Source: Prorocentrum cordatum (taxonomy: Eukaryota; Sar; Dinophyceae; Prorocentrales; Prorocentraceae). Taken from it: a stretch of DNA of 64,000 nucleotides. Numbering within the stretch: the first letter of the stretch is position 1; every line of letters begins with the position of its first letter. Position numbers and translations under genes: made by a program. The notes beneath the pieces are model-generated. The model saw only the letters and a program-made list of their open reading frames with translations, had not been told where the DNA came from and did not search any database. The DNA lies in the NCBI GenBank assembly GCA_963575745.1, contig CAUYUJ010004765.1:1-64000 (forward strand), in the 5' to 3' direction. This document shows positions 34,006 to 43,895 of the stretch, in pieces.

Positions 34006-34263
34006 GACTGCGCCGACCTCTCGACAATAAGTACAGATAGTCTACAAAGGTCGATGGTGCTATATGCTAAGGGGCGCTAACATGGCTTAAAGGCATATCG
34101 TGCTAAGAACGCTGCAGGGCGATACTCAGGCAAATTTTTGAAATTTGCCTGGGCATCGCCCCTCAGTGTTTTTCGCCCTCACCCTTTTGCAGCCCTCAGG
34201 GACGCCTGCACCAGGACTGCGCCGACCTATGGGCAATAAGGCAATAGTCTACAAGGCGATGGT
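34006..34263. repeat. Single 200-bp hairpin unit, right of the copied block
   Basis: Same unit as at 28.0-28.98 kb, with a corrupted first third (CTCGACAATAAGTACAGATA) and an intact hairpin at 34119-34160. It restores the order unit-then-arm seen at 28832-28980. Confidence 0.88.
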
Positions 34264-35810
34264 GACAGTGTCGAACAGCGCAGTGTCGAACAGCGCAGTG
34301 TCGAACAGCGCAGCGTCGAAGAGCGCAGCGTCGAACAGCGCAGTGTCGAACAGCGAAGTGTCGAAGAGCGCAGTGTCGAAGAGCGCAGTGTCGAACAGCG
34401 CTGCGTCGAACAGCGCAGTGTCCAACAGCGTAGTGTCGAACAGCGCAGTGTCAACAGCGCAGTGTCGAACAGCGCAGCGTCAACAGCGCAGTGTCGAACA
34501 GCGCAGCGTCGAACAGCGCAGTGTCGAACAGCGCAGTGTCGAACGGCGCAGCGTCGAACAACGCAGTGTCCAACAGCGCAGCGTCGAACAGCGCAGCGTC
34601 AACAGCGCAGTGTCGAACAGCGCAGTGTCAACAGCGCAGTGTCGAACAGCGCAGTGTCCAACAGCGCAGTGTCGAACAGCGCAGTGTCGACAGCGCAGTG
34701 TCGAACAGCACAGCGCAGCGCCCAACGGCGCAGTGTCGAACAGCACAGCGCAGTGTCAACAGCGCAGTGTCGAACAGCACAGCGCAGCGTCAACAGCGGC
34801 TTCGGAGGCAAGTTCGAACAGCCAGCCCATATCCGCGCTTCTGGCAGCGCGTCGAAGCACACGCGTTGTCCTAACGCGCAGTGTCGAACAGCACAGCGCA
34901 GTGTCAACAGCGCAGTGTCGAACAGCACAGCGCAGCGTCAACAGCGCAGTGTGGGTCGAACAAGCACAGCGCAGTGTCAACAGCGCAGTGTCAACAGCGC
35001 AGTGTCAACAGCGCAGTGTCTAACAGCGCAGTGTCCAACAGCGCAGTGTCAACAGCGCAGTGTCAACAGCGCTGCGTAGTGTCCAACAGCGCAGTGTCCA
35101 ACAGCGCAGTGTCAACAGCAACAGCTCAAGTTTCAACGGCGCAGTGTCGCAAAACAGCACAGCGAGTGTTCAACAAGCGCGGGTCTAACAGCACGTCGCA
35201 GTGTCAACAGCGCAGCGTCCGAACAGCAACAGCGCAGTGTCCAACAGACCCAGTGTCGAACAGCACAGCGCAGCTTCAACAGCTGCAGCGTCGAAACACC
35301 ACGAGGCAGTGGTGCAACAGCGCAGCTGCGACGAAGGCTACAGCGGCAGTGTCCGCCAGCGCAGTGTCGAACAGCACAGCGGCAGTGGCAACAGCGCAGT
35401 TTTTCCTAACAGCACAGCGCAGCGTCCAACGCGCAGTGTCGAGCAGCCAGCGCAGCGTCCAACCTCTGCCGTTCCGAACAGCACAGCGCAGTGTCAACAG
35501 CGCAGTGTCGAACAGCACAGCGCAGTGTCAACAGCGCAGTGTCGAACAGCACAGCGAAGCGTCAACAGCGCAGCGTCGAACAGCACAGCGCAGCGTCAAC
35601 AGCGCAGCGTCGAACAGCACAGCGCAGTGTCAACAGCGCAGCGTCGAACAGCACAGCGCAGTGTCAACAGCGCAGCGCAGTGTCAACAGCGCAGTGTCGA
35701 ACAGCACAGCGCAGTGTCAACAGCGCAGTGTCAACAGCGCAGTGTCAATTCACTCATTTAACGCAGTGTCAACAGCGCAGCGTCAATTCACCGTTAAGAG
35801 CTCCCTTTGA
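34264..35810. repeat. Right inverted arm
   Basis: Starts as 15-bp GTGTCGAACAGCGCA units, changes to the 34-bp AACAGCACAGCGCAGTGTC form after 34690, and ends in GAGCTCCCTTTGA at 35810. Two irregular patches (34795-34885 and 35085-35480) match no other part of the array closely, although the left arm has a similarly irregular stretch at 27530-27860. Confidence 0.9.
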
Positions 35811-36247
35811 GATGCGCCCCGCGGCACCCTGAGAAGGCCCCGAAGACTCCCAACACACCTGGCGAAGTGACCTGCAAAGACCCCGAAATCAACGCAATGG
35901 GGCGGCAACAAGCCCACGAGGGCCAACATAAAGAGATGCCCTCGAAAGGGCCCGAAAAGTCCCCCCTAAAGACCTGGGTGCCCCAGGATGGGAAAAGCCG
36001 GGGGGGAGGACGACGACGGCGATGAAGACGCCGTCGATTCCTGGGGCGGGAGTGGCCGGCGGTAACGCCCGAAGGCTTTCACATTATATAACAATTTGCC
36101 TGGTTAGTCTGTCTCCGGCGGCCACTCGCTCCTCTGCCTCCCCCTTTCGCACCCTCCCCTTCCCCCCACTCTGCCCCTCCCCCGCCCTCGCTTCAGGCCC
36201 CCGCCCACCCTCGCCGCCGCACGGCGGCCGAAGGTTGAGCCGAAGGG
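35811..36247. other. Downstream flank of the methyltransferase gene; no gene seen
   Basis: About 440 bp with a pyrimidine-rich stretch (36100-36215). On the minus strand it follows the methyltransferase stop codon and would hold its 3' UTR. No polyadenylation signal can be assigned. Confidence 0.4.
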
Positions 36248-36793
36248 CTACGCGGCGGTTTCGCCCGCGCCCGTGCCCTGGACAGGCCCCTCCTTCCACC
36301 ACGGAGCGTGGGGGTTCAGAAAATATCCGAGGAGAACCGACCCGATTGAAGGCAGGAACATACCTTCACCAGCCCATATGTTCACGCCTGTGTCGAAGCC
36401 CAGGAAGTCCATCTCGTTCACGGGATACCCGTGCAGCAACAGCTTGTCATACTTTTTCAGAAAGCGTGCGTTGTGGAAGTCCCATATGGTCGACGACCTC
36501 GTGAAAGTTTTTATGTCAGTCGACCACGGCATTCGCCGGATGTCCTGCGACGGATCGCTGTAGAAACCCTCGGTGGGGAAGCCGTTCTTGAGCCTCCAGG
36601 CCCACGCAACGTCCAAGACATCCCGCATGCGAGGCGCTAGGTGGGCAAGCTTAGCGGGTTCAACCTGGCTGCTGTACCGGTGGTCGTCGGGGGCGATCTT
36701 CAATTTGCTGCGGATCTGCAGAGTGTAAGTCTCCCACAAATGTGCCCACGGCGGCTCGGCGGCAGCGCTGGCCCACGAAGGGGCGGGTGCGTC
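36248..36793 (-). CDS. DNA cytosine-5 methyltransferase, last exon (motif X end)
   Basis: After GCAGCCTTCAG the exon starts at 36793 (DAPAPSWASAAAEPPWAHLW) and stays open for 181 codons to TAG at 36250-36248. It contains LAPRMRDVLDVAWAWRLKNG, DPSQDIRRMPWSTDIKTFTR, KYDKLLLHGYPV and AGEGMFLPSIGSVLLGYFLN. The last matches the motif X region (AGN-M-LPS) of C5 methyltransferases found in dinoflagellates, with Asn replaced by Glu. Earlier parts would be the target-recognition segment. The catalytic parts lie upstream on the same strand at 42.8-45.3 kb, across a 6-kb repeat-filled intron. The assignment as one gene is an inference from order and strand. Confidence 0.68.
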   Translation of the reverse strand, partial: DAPAPSWASAAAEPPWAHLWETYTLQIRSKLKIAPDDHRYSSQVEPAKLAHLAPRMRDVLDVAWAWRLKNGFPTEGFYSDPSQDIRRMPWSTDIKTFTRSSTIWDFHNARFLKKYDKLLLHGYPVNEMDFLGFDTGVNIWAGEGMFLPSIGSVLLGYFLNPHAPWWKEGPVQGTGAGETAA

Positions 36794-37430
36794 CTGAAGG
36801 CTGCCACCTCAAGACAACGCAATAGGTTTCTGGCCCACGCGGGGCCGCGGTCCCGGCGCACCAGAATTCCAAATTCCGGATGCCAGAAAGCCCAGGGGAG
36901 ATGTCTTGTGAACCTCTCAGGACTCCCTCTGGGGCCATCTTGGGAGGATGGGGGACGAGGAGGAGGCGGGAGGAGGAACAGGAGGGAATGACACAAGAGG
37001 GAGAAGAGGAGGAGGAGGAGGAGGAGGAGGAGGAGGAGGATAATGATGCAGGGGCCGGGAAGAAAGCAAAGGATCGGTAAAAGGAAAGAGTGGAAGCCCG
37101 CATGATACCATGCTGGTTTTGTCTGGCCCTTCTGGGGGCGTCTTGGGGCCACCATCGCGCTCTCCTTGCGTTGCCTCCGGGTCTCTTTTACGCCATCTTG
37201 CGAGCCATGCTGTGTTAGCTATCTAGAACACTCTTCTTGAGGCCATCTTCATCTCGGGGCCCTCTTGGCGGTCTCTGCGGGTCCTCTTGGAAGCCACGGG
37301 GGGGCTCTAGGGGCCACTTTTGAGGACGTAAATTAAGAAGGGGGGCCTAACAGCGCTGCCCCTCCGCAGCCCGCAACGTCGCCTCTTGAGGCCCTCTTGG
37401 GGCGCTTCGGGGGCCGTATTGGGGCCTTCC
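36794..37430. repeat. Methyltransferase intron: (GGA)n and inverted CCAAGAGG units
   Basis: 36955-37040 is GGA-rich. From 37110 to 37420 the dispersed family appears with GGGGCCTCTTGG on the plus strand, opposite to nearly all other copies in the window. Confidence 0.65.
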
Positions 37431-38245
37431 TGGTAACTGGCCTCTGGCCTAGAGCCGAGAAGCTGGACCTGGGGCCGCGGGCCCGAGGCATGGGGCTTCG
37501 GAGTCTTGGGCCGAGGGCCAAGCGCCTAGGGCGCATGGCGCATGGCCGAGGCCTGTGGCGAATGGCTTACGGGCCTATCGCTTAGGGCCTGAAGTCGAGA
37601 GCCGAGGTTCTCGGCCACAGGCCCATGGCGCTAGCCGCTAGAGCCTGGGTCTGAGCCCTAGAACCCAGACCGCTAAATCCTGAGCCTAAGCCACAGGCCT
37701 GAGGCCCTGGGCCCATTGGCCCCAGACCTCCGACCTTCGGCCCGAGGACCTGCGTCGCGGACCTTGCGCTTCAAGCGGTAAGCCCTAAGCCCTTGACCTC
37801 TTACCCTACATGTCAAGCGTTGCATTTCTAAGCCCTCGGCCCAAAACCCTACGCTGCAGACCCTGGGCCCCAGGCCCTACACTAAGCCTCAAGGCCTAGT
37901 GCCGAGGCCCTTGGGCGCAAGCCCGACGGCGTAAACCTGAGCCGCGACACCTGAAGCCCGAGGCAGCAGGGCCGAGTCCCTGAAGCCCAAACCACACCCA
38001 AGGCCCCAAGCCGCTGAACCGTGGACGCCGCGCCTCAGCCCCCAGACCCTAGACCCTGGGCCCACGGCGCGGAGCCTCCGGGCCCGTGGCCTAGGTCCAT
38101 GGGCCAAGCCCCAAATTCCTTGGCCGTGGCATCGATGCCTTACGCCAGAGGCTGTAGGCCTAGGGCCTAGGGTCCTGGGGCCCAAACAAAACCTGAGACC
38201 CCCTGGCCCCTGGGCCCTAGGCGCCGCGCCCCAGACCCTATGCCT
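37431..38245. repeat. Degenerate GGCCTAGGGCC-type repeat
   Basis: Six- to eight-base words (GCCTAGGGCC, GGCCCTGGGC, CCCTAGACC, GAGGCC) recur throughout, with no fixed period. GC-rich and non-coding; sits in the methyltransferase intron. Confidence 0.6.
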
Positions 38246-38880
38246 GCGCCCACGCCCCAATGTAAGGTGCGCGGCACAGTGCCGGGGCCCTGCGGCACGC
38301 CGCGGGAATCACACTCCCCCGCGGGACCCCGCCCCCCAAAAAAGCAACCGCGAAGGGCCCCCCGCCGGCGGGGCTTGGAAATTCCGCGGCGGCATCCGGG
38401 AGACCCCCCGGGGACCAGTCAAGCTCTCCACAGCTGTTCAAATGATGTTCCAAAAAAGTTCCAAAAAAGTTCGAAAAACATATTGAAAAAAGTTCAAATA
38501 AAGTTCAAAAAAGTGCAAAAAAGTTCAAAGTTCAAAAAAAGTTCCCAAAAAGTTCAAAAAAAATTCAAAATCCCAAAAAAGTTCCAAAACAGTTCAAAAA
38601 AAGTTCAAACAAAGTTCAAACCCATGAAAATTAAAAATTGAAGAAAAAGTTAAAGTTCAAAAAAAGTTCCAAAACTGTTCAAAAAAAGTACAAATAAAAA
38701 TCGAAAAAAGTTCCAAAAAAATGTGCCGTTTCCGGGAAGGCCAAAAAAAACACCTAAGGCAGATTCGCCGTACCCGGGAGGGTTCTCGCTGGGCGCTCTC
38801 ATTGCCCGGGGAGTCCCCGGGCGCCAGGGTCTCTGGCGGCCCCTCGCAGGGCGCCTTCCGGAAATGCCAATATAAGTTCC
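38246..38880. repeat. Short GC-rich patch, then AAAAAAGTTCAAA array
   Basis: 38445-38715 holds about 22 units of AAAAAGTTCAAA (11-13 bp) in sharp contrast to GC-rich sides. Flanking patches at 38250-38440 and 38720-38880 both carry CCCGGG/CCGCGG words. No gene. Confidence 0.8.
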
Positions 38881-39189
38881 AATGTCTGGGGCCGCGGGTC
38901 TAGGGTCTACGGCATCGGGTTCAAGGTTTGGTCCCTAGGGTTTACAGCCTCGGGTCTAGGGCCCAGGGTCCTATGGCCTGGGGTCTAGGGTATATGGTCT
39001 AGGGTCTGAAGAATCTGGTCTAAGATCTAGAAGGTCTCGGGTCCAGGGTCTAAGGCTTTAGGGCCTGGGGCCTCGAAGCTAAGTCCGAAGGTCTGGGGTC
39101 TCGGGTATCGAATCTAGGGCCGATGGGCCTCGGGACTAGGGTCAGGGGCCTCGGGTCTAAGGTCTAGGATCTACGGTCGCGGTTCAAGG
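38881..39189. repeat. GGGTCTAGGGTCTA repeat
   Basis: About 300 bp of GGTCTAGGGTCT, GGGCCTGGGG and CGGGTCTAGG words. It looks like the reverse-complement counterpart of the 37431-38245 repeat, with the A-rich array between them. Confidence 0.65.
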
Positions 39190-39660
39190 GATTAGGGTCT
39201 GTGGGACATGTAAAACCTGCGGGGCCTGCGACACCAGTGGGACCTGCGGGGCCTGTGGGTCCTGCGGGAACTGCCACACCTGCGGAACCTGCGACACCTG
39301 TGGGGCGTTTGAAATCTGGGGACCCTGCGACACGTGTGTGACCAGTGGGACGCGCGACGCCTCTGGGGCCTGCGGGGCCTGTGGGAAATGCGGACCATGC
39401 AAGACCAGCGGAACCTGGGTGAATTGCGGGACCTGCGGGACCTGTTGAGCCCGGGGGGGGATCTGTGACCTGTGGGACCTGTGGAAAACTGCGGGGCCTG
39501 TGGGGCCTGTAGGACCTACGGGGTCTCTGGGGCCTTTGGCACCTGTGAGACCTACGACACCTCTGGAACCTGTGAGACCTGTGTGTGGGGCCTACGAGGC
39601 CCGCGAGACCTGTGGGACCTGTGGGACCTGTGGGCCCTGTGGGGCCTGCGGGACCTGCGG
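39190..39660. repeat. 9-bp GGGACCTGT minisatellite, second locus
   Basis: Same family as 19915-20285 and same orientation; more diverged, with GGGGCCTGTGGG, GGAACCTGCG and GGACCTACG variants. Gly-Pro-X-like translations on both strands are by-products. Confidence 0.88.
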
Positions 39661-39886
39661 CCCTGCGGGGCCGTGCCCACTTGGGCCGCCGGTGGGGCTC
39701 CCTATGGGACAACGAAACGGGACAAGGGTGTGCCGAAATGGGCGTGGTCAGTAATGTGTCCGCGCCAACTGATGCGGTCGGTGGAGCTCCCTTAACTTAA
39801 GGCCACGAAAAAAAATAAAAAAAAAATAAAAAGAAAAAAAAAAAAAAAAAAAAAATAAAAGATAACAAAAAAAAAAAAAAAATAAA

Positions 39887-39925
<39 letters not shown>

Positions 39926-39990
39926 TATATAAAAAAAAAAAAATAAAAAGCGAATATAAAAAAAAAGAAAAAAAAAAAAAAAAAAACAAA

Positions 39991-40027
<37 letters not shown>

Positions 40028-40205
40028 AAAAAAAAAGGGCCTGCGGGACCTGCGGCCCTGCGGGGCCGTGCCCACTTGGGCCGCCGGTGGGGCTCCCTAT
40101 GGGACAACGAAACGGGACAAGGGTGTGCCGAAATGGGCGTGGTCAGTAATGTGTCCGCGCCAACTGATGCGGTCGGTGGAGCTCCCTTAACTTAAGGCCA
40201 CGAAA
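39642..40205. repeat. 169-bp direct duplication flanking a 226-bp A-rich tract
   Basis: 39642-39810 and 40037-40205 are identical as far as I can compare. Both run from GGGCCTGCGGGACCTGCGGC through the first 89-bp-type units to TTAACTTAAGGCCACGAA. Between them 39811-40036 is almost pure A with scattered T, C and G. This is too long for an ordinary target-site duplication. Confidence 0.9.
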
Positions 40206-41190
40206 CGCGCGAGGGGTGTGCCGAAATTGGGCGTGGTCAATAATACGCCCGCGCCCACTGGGGCAGTCGGTGGAGCTCACTGCGGGGCCACGAAATGAGT
40301 GAGGGGTGTGCCGAAATGTGCGTGATCAGTAATACGGCCGCGCCCACTTTGGCCTTCGGTGGAGCTCCATATGGGGCCACGAAACGCGTGAGGGGTGTGC
40401 CGAAATGGGCGTGGTCAATAACACGCCCGCGCCCGCTGTGGCCGTCGGTGGAGCCCCTTATGGGGCCACGAAACGTGTGAAAGGTGTGCCGAGATGGGCG
40501 TGGTCAGTAATGCGCCCGCGCCCACGTTGGCCGTCGGTGGAGCTCCCTATGGGGCCACGAAACGCGTGAGGGGTGTGCTGCAATGTGCGTGGTCAATAAT
40601 ACGCCCCCGCACACTGACACCGTCGGTGGATCTCCCTATGGCCCTATGGGGCCACGAAACGCGAGAAGGGTGTGCCGAAATGTGCGTGGTCAGTATACGC
40701 CCGCGCCCACTGGGGCCGTCGGTGGAGCCCCCATATGGGGCCACGAAGCGCGTGTGGGGTGTGCCGAAATGGGCGTGATCAGTAATGCGCCTGCGCCCAC
40801 TTTGGCCTTCGGTGGAGCTCCCTATTGGGCCACGAAACGCGTGAGGGGTGTGCCGAAATGTGCGTGGTCAATAACACGCCCACGCCCACTTGGGCCGTCG
40901 GTGGAGCTCCCTATGGAGCCGCGAAGCGCGTGAGGGGTGTGCCGAGATGGGCGTGGTCAGTAATGCGCCCGCGCCCACTGGGGCCGTCGGTGGAGCTCAT
41001 TATGATGCCACGAACGCGCGAGTGGTGCGCCGAAATGGGCGTGGTCACCAGCGCGACGCGGGGGAGGAGGGAGGAGGGGGAGGAGGAGGAGGAGGAAGAG
41101 GAGAAGTGACGCTGGGCGCCGTCTCTTCAAAACGAGGACCCAGCACCACAGGATGGTTTGGTAAAAACATCGGGTGCCCATGTTTGTCCA
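40206..41190. repeat. 89-bp satellite array in inverted orientation (about 10 copies)
   Basis: Units read CGAAATGGGCGTGGTCA(A/G)TAA and GGCCGTCGGTGGAGCTCC, the reverse complement of the 9.9-13.3 kb units. It ends at 41035-41190 with the same boundary block (GTCACCAGCGCGACGCG, GGAGGAG, CAAAACGA, CCACAGGA) as the left end of the first array. Confidence 0.9.
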
Positions 41191-41640
41191 GATGTATGCT
41201 ATTACATTCCCCTGGCCACAGCAACTCGCCTGAGCATCGCCCCTGCAACAGTAACGCTGCACTGGCACGGAACAACCTGACGCCGAATGCGGGCACATGC
41301 GTGACAGTGCGCACAAGCGAACAATATGGAGCAATAGGTGGCAGAATGCCTCCTATTACCTACGACGGTCTACAGCTGATTTGGAATGGGAACGATTCAG
41401 ACGCACTGTGGACACATAGGCGGCAGATCGAACGATCAAGCAATGTGGACACATAGGCGGCAGAGCGTATCCCTTTATCTACGGCTACGGTCTGAAACTT
41501 ACTGGGAATGAGGGGCGATTCATCAGACACCCCAACGGCCCGGCACACCAGGGCGCCGAATGTGGACACATAGGTGGCAGAGCGTACGGGCGAACAATGT
41601 GAACACATAGGTGGCAGAGCGTCTCCTATTACTTACTACG
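41191..41640. repeat. GGACACATAGGTGGCAGAGCG minisatellite
   Basis: The word (GT)GGACACATAGGYGGCAGA occurs near 41410, 41450, 41567 and 41600, with weaker forms near 41285 and 41330. Spacers of 35-120 bp contain CTCCTATTACYTACKACGGT. The GGCAGAGCGTCTC end joins the next module, as it does at 15655 and 33645. Confidence 0.75.
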
Positions 41641-42021
41641 GTCTGCGGCGGCCTGGCCTCCAAAGTGCCCCCCAAGAGGGCCCCACGCTGGCCCCAAGAG
41701 GCCTCCAAGACGCTGCCAGAGCGACCCATCGGAAACATCCTGAAATTAACTCCTGTCGTCGACGTCGTCGCCGTCGTCGTCCTCCTCCTCCTCGCCGCCG
41801 TCGTCGATCCTCCCTCTCCTTTCCCCTCTGGTTCAGCCTCTTCCTCCTCCTCCTCCTCCTCCTCCTCTTCCTCATCCTCGTCCTCCTAATATCCATCATT
41901 CGAAAACATATGCGAGGACGGGTGCGATTCACTGCTGCGCTGGATGCGGCTACGCATCCCTGATCAGGGCATCTCGCCTGGTGACTGTTTTGGGTTGGGC
42001 TGGTGGGGATACGCGAAGCGT
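41640..42021 (-). mobile_element. Introner-like element, third copy
   Basis: Same module order as 15656-16266: CCCAAGAGGGCCCCACGCTG, GCCTCCAAGACGCTGCCAGA, (GTC)n, CCTCCCTCTCC, (CTC)n, CATATGCGAGGACGGGTGCG, CTGATCAGGGCATCTCGCCT, 25-bp motif at 41997-42021. It lacks the inverted duplications seen at 16.1-16.2 kb. It lies inside the large methyltransferase intron on the same (minus) strand. Confidence 0.6.
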
Positions 42022-42811
42022 GATGAATGCCCCTGGGGCTTCGGCCCATGCCGCCGACCACTCGGAATGTCGCCGAACAAACCACCCTTCGTGGCTCAAC
42101 AGATGGCCTCCAAGACGGCCAAGATGGCCTCCAAGTTCGCCCAAGATGGACTCAAGGACGGCCCGAGAAGGTCCAAGATGCCTCCAAGTCCGCCCAAGAT
42201 GCCTCCAAGACGGCCCAAGAGGCCCCCAAGAGGCCTCCATGACGGCCCAAAGGGCCTCCAAGACAAGAGGTTCGCCAGGAAGGCCCGAACAGGCCCAAAT
42301 CACCTGTTTTCCTTCAGTAATTGAAAGGTTTGGGTATATGCTTCTTTTCGGTGATTCGCCGTAGGCCCTCCGTAGGCGTCTGCGATAGATTCTTCTAGCG
42401 AAACCCTTTTCGGGAACAAGTGTTCTGGGTTCGCCGGGTGTTCTGGAAGTGACCCTGCGGACATTCGGGGTTTGCCACCGGTGGATTTCTGGGTTTGTCT
42501 CTCCATGACTTCTGGGGTTGCCCAGCGACCCCGTCTGCCGACCACCCCTCGAGGCCCCCTCGCCTACCGCCTTTCACCATTCTCCCTCCTCGATCCTCTT
42601 CGCGGGCTGCCATGGTCTGGAGAAGCGCGTTCGCTTCTGTCGGCGTGCCTGCGAGCCACCCGGGGGCATCCTCCAAATCCAACTCTGCCGCGCTATTGCC
42701 CAGGGGCCCTGGGGAAGCGCACATAGGCATGCCCCCCCCCCCCCACGGGGGGAGGGGATGCGACCGCATCCACAGCTCCTGGGGGCCCCTGGGCTCGACC
42801 GCAGCCAAGCC
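42022..42811. repeat. Repeat shared with 22.6 kb, CCAAGATGG units, then unassigned sequence
   Basis: 42030-42110 matches 22590-22690. 42110-42290 is CCAAGATGGCC array. 42300-42811 has no recognisable feature apart from a C-run at 42730; part may be intron or exon of the methyltransferase. Confidence 0.55.
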
Positions 42812-42936
42812 AGATTTGGGTTGCTTCGGCAGCGGGGCCTATCTTGCGATACCTGGCGATGGCCAGGACGATGGCCTGCACGTGGTCGGCCCCTGCCTGG
42901 CCGCCCAGCTCCTCGCTGGTGAAGACAACGTACAAC
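42812..42936 (-). CDS. DNA cytosine-5 methyltransferase, small internal exon
   Basis: After CCCGGACAG the frame reads LYVVFTSEELGGQAGADHVQ then AIVLAIARYRKIGPAAEATQ and IW. The R/LYVVF opening fits the motif VIII neighbourhood in this family, and composition matches the other exons. The 3' end is uncertain: a GT donor inside (GCCAG|GTATCG) and later GC sites are all possible. Confidence 0.5.
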
Positions 42937-43517
42937 CTGTCCGGGCACGGCTGGCATGGACGAGGCCGAATCCTAAGGGGCGCGGCCCAGACCGCCGAGC
43001 CCGAAAACGCCGAGACGGGACCCGCCGGCCATGGAACCGCGACAGACCCTGAGCACGGAACAATAAGGCCGCGGCGCCCAAATCTACAAATTTCGGGCCG
43101 ACGGGGCCACGGGTCCGCGTCGGGCCGTAACCCGCGACGCCACAACCCGCAGGGTTTCGACTCGAGAAGCGCGAGGCACGGGCCACCGATGTGGTGCGAG
43201 AACCGCGCGCCCTCTAACTGCGAACTACCGGCGGCAGAGGCAGAAAGGGCAGGGGGGTTGAATCCCGACGGCAAGACCTCGGCCTGGCCACAGTAAGCCA
43301 GTGCGCGGCGTCAAGGCGCAAGACGACCACGCCCGTGAAAAGTTGAGCGCCGTCGCCCTTCGAAGGCGGCGCGCGAAAAGGGGGCGGGGGAAGGGGGGCA
43401 ACCATCAAAGAAGCTGGCGGGCTTCTTCGAAGGGCCCTGGGGCGTTTCCGGGCGGGGCTTTCTGACAAAGGACAAAGCCACGCCCTTCGCCCAGCCCTCT
43501 TTGCGCGCGCTGCCGAC
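42937..43517 (-). other. Methyltransferase intron
   Basis: GC-rich sequence without repeats of the main families. Several frames are open but none continues the methyltransferase. Begins on the minus strand with AAG|GTCGGC. Confidence 0.45.
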
Positions 43518-43895
43518 CTTCTTTATATTCTTGAGGCGCTCGATGAACAGTTCGAGCGGGCTGCACCCCAAATCCTCTGAGAAGGTTGAGAACCTCGGCA
43601 CTTGCTCCAGAACTCCGCCCCTAGGTTGCTGAACCGCCAGCGACCTCAGCAAAGAGTCCTCATTGCCGAAGGTCACGGGGAACTCTGGGTGCTGGCTTAC
43701 ACTCTGGGTGGCCTTGTTCGCCCTCTGCGCGCTGAATGGCGGGCAGGGCGTGCCCCCGATCATGCCGTCGATGTCGCCGACGACCAGCGCGGGCGCGAGC
43801 TCGCAGAACCCGCCGTCGTGAACCTCGCACCGCCCAGAGATGCTTGAGCGGCAGAAGGACGATATCCGCCCCGTGGCTCCAGGCACGCTGGGGCG
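43518..43895 (-). CDS. DNA cytosine-5 methyltransferase, catalytic exon (motifs IV and VI)
   Basis: Acceptor TTTCTACAG gives a start near 43895. The clear part reads CELAPALVVGDIDGMIGGTP then CPPFSAQRANK: the catalytic Pro-Cys loop (motif IV), with the Cys codon at 43745-43743. GGVLEQVPRF is the ENV-type motif VI (here EQV). ERLKNIKK ends at AAG|GTCGGC (43518), phase 0. C5 methyltransferases transfer a methyl group from S-adenosylmethionine to cytosine in nuclear DNA. The first 30 codons are less convincing and an alternative frame (HGADIVLLPLKHLWAV) is also protein-like, so a small frame break near 43840 is possible. Confidence 0.75.

Larger units (their letters stand above)
26854..35810. 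mobile_element. 8,957-bp unit bounded by long inverted-repeat arms
   Basis: The left end TCAAAGGGAGCTCTTAACGG continues GTGAATTGACACTGCGC. The right end is the reverse complement with few changes over roughly 60 bp, including the irregular word GCGTTAAATGAGTGAATTGA. The arms then continue as inverted tandem arrays. Inside are a 200-bp tandem repeat and a 4.7-kb block copied from elsewhere in the window. Flanks (CAGCTG / GATGCG) show no target-site duplication. No transposase is present. Structure resembles foldback-type elements with long, internally repetitive TIRs. Confidence 0.75.

Noticed and set aside
26775-35810. Gln/Ser/Arg-rich 300-380 residue proteins (STAQCQQRSVEQ)
   Set aside because: These are translations of the inverted arms of the large element. 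They appear in several frames at once and have no non-repeat part.
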